Notes under the pieces: model-generated
What the model was told of the DNA's origin: nothing
Seen by the model: the letters and a program-made list of their open reading frames with translations, nothing else
The model's database searches: none
Shown here: positions 1-64,000 of the stretch, piece by piece
Numbering within the stretch: the stretch's first letter is position 1
How the letters are laid out: every line of letters starts with the position of its first letter
Source: Scortum barcoo
Taxonomy: Eukaryota > Chordata > Actinopteri > Centrarchiformes > Terapontidae
Direction of reading: 5' to 3'
DNA length: 64,000 bases
NCBI GenBank assembly: GCA_023238725.1
Contig: CM041551.1
Coordinates: 1,888,104-1,952,103 of the forward strand
Made by a program: the position numbers and the translations under genes

Positions 1-1039
1 GGAACACTTAAATAACACAATGTAACTCCAAGTCAATCACACTTCTGTGAAATCAAACTGTCCACTTAGGAAGCAACACTGATTGACAATCAATTTCACA
101 TGCTGTTGTGCAAATGGAATAGACAACAGGTGGAAATTATAGGCAATTAGCAAGACACCCCCAATAAAGGAGTGGTTCTGCAGGTGGTGACCACAGACCA
201 CTTATCAGTTCCTGTGCTTTCTGGCTGATGTTTTGGTCACTTTTGAATGCTGGCGGTGCTTTCACTCAGTGCTTTCACTCTAGTGGTAGCATGAGACGGA
301 GTCTACAACCCACACAAGTGGCTCAGGTAGTGCAGCTCATCCCAGGATGGCACATCAATGCGAGCTGTGGCAAGAAGGTTTGCTGTGTTTGTCAGCATAG
401 TGTCCAGAGCATGGAGGCGCTACCAGGAGACAGGCCAGTACATCAGGAGATGTGGAGGAGGCCGTAGGAGGGCAACAACCCAGCAGCAGGACCGCTACCT
501 CCGCCTTTGTGCAAGGAGGAACAGGAGGAGCACTGCCAGAGCCCTGCAAAATGACCTCCAGCAGGCCACAAATGTGCATGTGTCTGCTCAAACGGTCAGA
601 AACATGACTCCATGAGGGTGGTATGAGGGCCCGACGTCCACAGGTGGGGGTTGTGCTTACAGCCCAACACCGTGCAGGATGTTTGGCATTTGCCAGAGAA
701 CACCAAGATTGGCAAATTCGCCACTGGCGCCCCGAGATGATGCATTGATGCTATGGACTGGCCCGCCCGTTCCCCAGACCTGAATCCAATTGAGCACATC
801 TGGGACATCATGTCTCGCTCCATCCACCAACGCCACGTTGCACCACAGACTGTCCAGGAGTTGGCGGATGCTTTAGTCCAGGTCTGGGAGGAGATCCCTC
901 AGGAGACCATCCGCCACCTCATCAGGAGCATGCCCAGGCGTTGTAGGGAGGTCATACAGGCACGTGGAGGCCACACACACTACTGAGCCTCATTTTGACT
1001 TGTTTTAAGGACATTACAGCCCAGGCTGATCCACAAAGT
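1..1039 (+). mobile_element. Tc1/mariner element, internally deleted, 5' end cut by window
   Basis: The first 250 bases resemble the inner terminal repeat and 5' part of a common fish Tc1 family; this is from memory and the outer TIR would lie before base 1. The transposase remnant follows. The expected right end after the stop is replaced by a 40-bp fold-back palindrome (994-1079), so the 3' boundary is uncertain and degenerate element sequence may continue to about 1150. Confidence 0.8.
252..986 (+). pseudogene. Tc1-like transposase pseudogene lacking the catalytic middle
   Basis: Pieces in order are an N-terminal segment (MRRSLQPTQVAQVVQL at about 291-340), a frameshift, helix-turn-helix region (AVARRF, SRAWRRYQETGQY at about 361-450, running on to QTVRN), a second shift, a REHQDW segment near 700, and the C-terminal MDWPARSPDLNPIEHIWD from 753 to the stop at 984-986. 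The part that should carry the first two catalytic Asp residues, between about 725 and 735, is deleted. The Glu of the DDE triad remains in NPIEHIWD. It cannot encode an active enzyme. Confidence 0.85.
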
Positions 1040-1079
1040 TGGATCAGCCTGGGCTGTAATGTCCTTAAAACAAGTCAAA
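994..1079. repeat. Perfect 40-bp fold-back inverted repeat, 6-nt loop
   Basis: Bases 994-1033 are the exact reverse complement of 1040-1079, with only CAAAGT between them. The left arm starts TTTGACTTGTTTTAAGG and ends AGGCTGATCCA. The left arm begins in the 3' untranslated part of the Tc1 relic, 8 nt after the transposase stop. Confidence 0.97.
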
Positions 1080-2399
1080 TAGTGTCATTGTTTCCAGCAG
1101 CCATGTGCTTGTGTGTGGTGACTCCCAAATCACCTCTGCCATCTCGAGCTGATTCATAGTAACTCTTCAGGGCAAGCAAAGCGGATCAATAATTCCTTTT
1201 TATAAACCGATGAAACATGAACAGGAGCTACTTTGTATGTATATTGATTGGGCTCTTTGTTTCTGTGTATTTTGTGTTGTTGTCTGCTGGGTGCTCTAGC
1301 TTCCCAACATGCAGGTTACGTGAATTCAAAGTTGACACTGAATTTGAAAGTTGACATTGCCTGTAGGGGCGCATGTTCTGACTAAGCAAGTTTTGCTTTA
1401 TTCTTCATCCCTTCATGCTTAGATGAATTCAGTTTACTTTGTAGACTTCTTTAAGACCATGCTGGTATATTATTTTACTGAAACATTTTTACAGTCTGTT
1501 TAAGTGTTGATTTCATACTTGCAGGATGATAATTATTAGTTAATTATTGCTTTGTAGTTTTCCATTAATATGTTATTTGTCAGTGCACCATCTGGGGAAA
1601 CTATTGTTCTTAAGGGAGACATAAAAAACATAATCAGAGGAAACTTCACCAACAGTATGTGAATATGATCAAAGTACAGCATCTCCTTTTGTCATCAGCC
1701 TATATTTTCAGAGTACAAATGTATCTGAGCAGATCTCATTTATGTGGAAAGTGTGAAATGACTAAACACATGCTGTATATGCTTCATCAGGAAATGACAC
1801 AATGTGCAATGTTTATATACTAGTAATGTGCCTAATCAATTTGGAGGCAGCTGTCTGAATTATGTCCATTTTGGCTAAAGCTTAGGAAAGATCATGATTT
1901 CCATCAGTGAAGTAAACTTGTCCTGTCTAGTGTTTCAAGTCACCTCAGACTTTATCAGTGTTTAACCAGGACCATAACTTTCCCTTACCTTAACCTGCTG
2001 CTTTTCAAACACATCATGAAAAAGGTTCATCACGATTTAGTGAGTAAATATTAAATTGCAAGAGCAGATACTGTAGACAGAACAAATATGATGTCAGTGA
2101 ACATGATGCAGATATGTTTTTGTGTATGCTGTAGATATATGTGATGTTGCAAATTAGAGGTATGCATATAAATGTCATGTGAAGGAGACATGGTTGCAAT
2201 TGTACAGCAAATCTCCACTATTACAAGCAAGAATCCTGTATTCTCACAACACTAGTTTAGTTTAGTTATGTTCAGTTTAAACTAGTTCTTACTCCTGTTT
2301 GAATGCACTTACTAAAAGATTGTGTGATTGTGTTTCAAAAAGATCAGCCTGAAAGGATACTTTATCATATACTGTATATCTCTAGTGAAGAGTGTATTG
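1080..2399. other. Intergenic DNA upstream of reck
   Basis: AT-rich sequence with short stop-limited frames. I see no exon, RNA gene or clear repeat here. The first 70-100 bases may be diverged Tc1 right-end sequence. Confidence 0.5.
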
Positions 2400-2624
2400 C
2401 ACTACAGGTAGACAACGATGATAGCTGTCACTCTCTCTGTTCTCTGTCCACACATCTGCTTTTGTCACGTTAGCCGGTGTCGTTCTGCGCATGCGCTCTG
2501 CGGTCCACACACCGGAGGCTGTGTGTGTGAGAGAGAGGGAGTCAGCGGGGATCCATGGAGCATGTCACAGCACCACTGTTTTCTATGTCTTCTTATCCAC
2601 GATGCACTTTAGGATTTCAATAAG
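2400..2624 (+). promoter_or_regulatory. Probable reck promoter / 5' UTR with NRF1-like site
   Basis: The 225 bases before the start codon are richer in G, C and CpG than the AT-rich upstream DNA. They hold the perfect palindrome GCGCATGCGC at 2487-2496, which matches the NRF1 consensus. There is no clear TATA box, as is usual for a CpG-type promoter. The transcription start cannot be placed from sequence, so the 5' UTR boundary is unknown. An in-frame TAG at 2610-2612 sits just before the ATG. Confidence 0.45.
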
Positions 2625-59553
<56,929 letters not shown>

Positions 59554-62500
59554 GTAACACACACATGCACACACACTAGATTCCATCATTTAACCTTTTT
59601 TTGTACATTAATGTCTGTTTTTGTTGCTTTTTATTGCATTGTATCAAACATCATTTAAAACGCTGTGTTGTGTCTTATATATTCGTAGTGGGTCCACCTG
59701 CATTGTATCTGATGGACAATAACGGATGAGGCTGCTAATATTTTGTATTTTTCTTATTGTCAGTAAGTCTTGTGGAAAGACCCAAGCCAACAATGAATAC
59801 ACCCCACTAACAGGTATTGTGTGTATCTAAAGCCTTTAGATACATACATAAAAAACAACATACCAGTGAGCCACATTGTTGCTCCGGCTGTTCTTCAGTC
59901 ACCCTGAACATGCACACTGTCATTTATTTTGACTCAATCCCACACACACTGTCCTGCCAGACTTATTAGAGAACCACATGCAGGTTCACCCACCACTGAA
60001 AATAGTCCCCAATAAATGCACTGTTTCCTCTTGTCTGTTTGATAAAAATTACAATAAGCAGCTGTTTTTTAAAATAACTGAGACTTTTGTTTTTTAAATG
60101 CAGCTATGTATTTGTTGTTGTTTTTAAAGATTTAAATCATCAGAGGGAATCAATGAGAGAATCACAGGAATGACTGTATGACAGGAAGTCATACAGTACT
60201 TAGGTGGACTCAAGTGTTGGTTTGGGTCCTTTCATGGGACTGTTTGACAATAAGAACAATGAGGTCACATAATACCTTTGCTTACTTCAGTCCAACAAGA
60301 GTCAAGATGGTGAAATTTGTTCAGATCCAGATTTGACTATTTACTCCCCATCAAATCTGAAGACATCTGGTGTAAATCTGGTAAAAATACAAGAGGATCC
60401 AAACATTAAGGTGAAAATTGAGGTACCTGGTCTTACCAGGTACGACATGATGTTGGTTGCATTATAATGTGCATGTGGCCTTCAAGTGTAGGATCACTGT
60501 CTACCATAGTGTATATTTTGCCAATTTAGTACTATGGTTCAGTAATAAACAGCTATTCAAGCTTTGGAAACAATTAGACATTATAGAAAAAACCTAATTC
60601 CACCATCTGCAAACTTCACTGTTTGATTTGATAAATACATCCTTATAATACATATTAAATCATTAAAATATTTTTTTATAATGATAGAAGCGGTTCATTT
60701 TTCAAGTTGTGCAATTTTTGCCTGACAACAGGATTTCTTTCATCTTTCCATTTCTTTTTACACATGCACACAAATATTATAAATACACAGGAGCGAGCAA
60801 GTCCCAAACACAGCCGTGTTTAGCTCTGCTAATTACCCACATCACTCCTTGTGGGCATGAATATTCATGCTCAAGGTGATTACAGTGGTAAACTGAGGGG
60901 GAGGATGCATCTGTCTCCTTTAGTGTCTCATTTCATCCTTTTCCACCGGCACACTTTTGTTATCATGCTTGTTTATTATAGACACTATTGACAAATGCTG
61001 TATGTTTAAAAATCTAAAACAATGTATTTTTTTTTATTTGTAAAATGTCCTCCTGTATCTAGGACTAATAAGTAATTACATTCAGCACTAGAGAAATCAG
61101 ATAGAAATGATCAGACGTATACAAGTAAGTTCTCTCCATCATCATCAACATGTCAAAATGCCAATAATGCACCAAAGCATTAAAGACTTATTTAATTAGG
61201 TCATTTATCCATACACATCCAATTTTTCATCCAATTCATTTTTAGTGGTCTGTGTATATAAAATCAGTTATATCTCATGTACCCATGCTCTAAAAAATCC
61301 AGCACAGGTGCCCTGGGCACTTGCTTAACATATGAAAAAATGGTCCAATTATGCCACCATATGATAGTTATGAGTCATTAGCACTTCATTCAACTTGCAA
61401 AATCATAAAGGCAGTGGAAAGAGATTGTTTTTGTGAATTCATTTTTCTGTATAGGCCACTCCTATTTGCATTCACTTATTACGCCTTTCTTTTTCTTTGT
61501 TGCACCTTTTTCATCTCTGATTCCATACAAGTCATCCAACCTTCACCTAAACTGTATACTGTCTGTCTCTGAGATTTAAAACAACTTCTATATTTATTTA
61601 CTGATATTTAATACATTTTCTTCAATAAATGGCTGTGTAAAGTTTGAAGGCATGGCCTTTAACTCATGATTACAACACGAAATAGGGATTCTGTCAAATG
61701 TTATGGCATTTTATCAGTAGGTAACACCATACAACAATAACAATACAGTATTACCTTTGATACGTAAAACTACGATGTCATTCGTACTTGAACATAGCTG
61801 TATAATACTATGATAAGCATTTTCTCTAGAAGGCACGTCAGCATCAATTTGACAAATTGCAGTACACCATCAGCACAACATTGTATGGGTATGTGTGACC
61901 ATGGTTCTTGAGATACTGTGTAAAGTTTGGGACTGACTAGGCCACTAGGTTCTGCTTTGATTGGAAATAGGCGAAAAAGGAGTGCCATCCTGATTATTAC
62001 TCTGGTTGTACGAAGTGTCTTTTCACCTCTTTTGCTCTGCACTTTTAATATGTGGTGAGAAGAATCTCTTGAACAACTTCATAGTGTTCCCTGGTTTATT
62101 TAACCAGATTTAATATTAATCTTCTTTGTGTACAAGAGATGAATGAAAATGAATACATTTCAGCATACTTAAGAAAGAAGGAGTGGGCATTCATTTATAT
62201 CTCTCACTCTGTGTCTGCATTTGACCTTGTCACCTTTGATTTGAAAACGTTATGGTCTAACCTAGCAAGAATTCCATACACAAAAGAGACTGAGGCGTCT
62301 GTTCAGCCATGAGACCAACATGTAAAACCGCCATCATCATTCTGTAGCATTGTATGAAAGTGGCTTTGGACATAGCCCTCTCTGTTGTCAGCAAGTCTAA
62401 AAATACTCAAGCAAATTCTCAGTAGTCAGTCACTTTGACTCCAGTGGACCATGCACAACAGCACCAGTGTACCATTACATCTATACTAGTTAAAGCTTGA

Positions 62501-64000
62501 TGCTTCTGAATGTTCTTCAATAATCACTGTATAAATGTGTTATCTCTATTTATAAGACTGTATCTAATGCAATTGGAAACGTTCTTTAAATTATTACTTG
62601 ATGCATCCAATAGTGTTGTGGAGATGAGTACATCCATGTCATGTTGGAATCTGTCACACTCACCAGAATCAAGGCATTACAACCTGTACACTGCTGAGAC
62701 TGTGCCTCTACTGTCAGCATCACACATTTTTATTCAAGACCTTTATTGTACACTATATAATGGCTGTAGAGAAGCAACCTCATTATTGACTGTAATTCTA
62801 AATGACATAAAAATTAATTTAAGTCTATATCATACCCTCAAGTTATGAAAGGCTATCATGTTCTAATACAAAGAGGTTTATGTATGTCACCCAGTAAGTG
62901 GGTTAAAAACACTCAACTACAGCTGCACTCTATTTGGAGCTAAGACATCTTCAGGCTGGTGTTCAATTGCTGCTGGTAGCAATCTAATCTAATCTTAGAC
63001 CAGAATCAGTTCATGCCCAAAAGCCCTGAACATGCTTTATACCAAAGCTGCTGATCCAATAATGTGTGGTAAAACAACTAAAGGATGAAAAGGAGAGTAA
63101 CAAAGGAATTAAAGAGAATAAAATAGCAAGAAACTGAGACCTGATTTGAAATTGGAAAAAAAAAATCACTCTCACTATCACAAGAAAAAAATCTCAGAAA
63201 TAAATGCATGATGTCCAACATCATGGTGATTTTTCAAATGAAAAGAACCTTGAATTTTTTTTATTATTATTTTTTATAACATATGTATATTTCTTTGAGT
63301 TGACAATAGTTCGAATAGTTAAACTGTTAAAGTCTGGCACACAAGTGTGTTTCAAACTAATGCTTCTACAACACCTTTAACAAAGTAAAAATGAATTTAT
63401 CAGAGTTCTCAAGCAACTGTGTCAAATCAGCCTGAGTAAGCAACAAAAAAAAATTTACATTTCCAGCAGAAAACTGCAGAATACATCATTTCCAAAACAT
63501 TCTCACAGAGGGAATGAATCACAGAGACACATTGTGTCAAATGTGTTATTTCTGAGGAAATTTTGAAACCAGCTCAGTGTAGAGTTCAGTCTTTGTAGGG
63601 AACATGTGGAACTGTGGGAGGAATGGACATATATTATTAGTGTCCCAGTCTGTTTTTAACCCACGATCTTTCTACCCCACTGAAGAAAACTTATGTTGCA
63701 AAGAGGTATAAATGCTGTGAAGAAAGTTTTAAAAGACTGACCTCAGTGATTAAGAAATCAATGGCTGTGAGGTACTTCCTGTCCAGTGTCTTTCTTGGTT
63801 TTATCTCTTAGTTCCAATTCAAAGTGTCTAGTTGGAAAAAAAAACATAGTTCTTAACAAAATGAAGGGATTTGTGGACATTATAGCAAAGGTGAATGTTT
63901 AAAAGAAGTAGACATAGCTTCGGGGTTGGAAAAGGGAAACAAATAGAAGAAGTGCGTTAAACCACAGCATGACTCCACGTGAAAAGAAGTCAATGAGAAA
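59554..64000 (+). other. reck intron 20, start (over 4.4 kb)
   Basis: I looked for the last reck exon (a Cys-containing start after a phase 0 acceptor and a hydrophobic C-terminal tail) and did not find it. No element or RNA gene is recognised; only short hairpins, for example at 60173-60197. Confidence 0.6.

Noticed and set aside
59554..64000. Search for the last reck exon
   Set aside because: No acceptor followed by the expected Cys-containing segment and hydrophobic tail was found, so the gene is reported as partial.

Overview
The window is nuclear DNA of a vertebrate, almost certainly a teleost fish and probably a percomorph. It has one large spliced gene with GT-AG introns, relics of three Tc1 transposons, hAT- and Harbinger-type non-autonomous elements, a tRNA-derived SINE, LINE pieces and long CA/TA/TC microsatellites. 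There are no bacterial-style operons, CRISPR arrays or rRNA genes, and no complete tRNA gene. I did not find a previously undescribed system.

The gene is reck (reversion-inducing cysteine-rich protein with Kazal motifs), on the + strand. Twenty coding exons could be placed from 2625 to 59553. Every splice phase closes, and the exons join into one open frame of 2649 nt (883 codons). The order is signal peptide, five CC-type cysteine-knot repeats, a Frizzled-like cysteine-rich region, three Kazal motifs and a conserved C-terminal segment. The last exon (the GPI-anchor signal in known orthologues) is not in the final 4.4 kb and must lie beyond 64000. From known family biology, RECK is a GPI-anchored cell-surface protein that restrains matrix metalloproteinases and acts with Gpr124 (Adgra2) as a Wnt7a/7b-specific co-receptor in brain angiogenesis and sensory-ganglion development.

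Layout: 1-1080 is an internally deleted Tc1 relic ending in a perfect 40-bp fold-back. 1080-2400 is intergenic. 2400-2700 holds the probable promoter with an NRF1-type palindrome, plus exon 1. 2698-20343 is intron 1 (17.6 kb) with a SINE, a MITE, a LINE fragment and a Tc1 relic. 20344-34876 holds exons 2-4 separated by introns of 5.6 and 8.7 kb; these introns hold a Harbinger-like MITE, a decayed partial copy of exon 3, and a hAT element with a younger Tc1 nested inside it. 36671-39278 is a compact cluster of exons 5-10. 44829-59553 carries exons 11-20. 59554-64000 is the start of intron 20.

The points most worth a second look are the fold-back palindrome, the partial exon 3 duplicate, the loss of two N-glycosylation sequons known from human RECK, and the nested transposons with clean target-site duplications.
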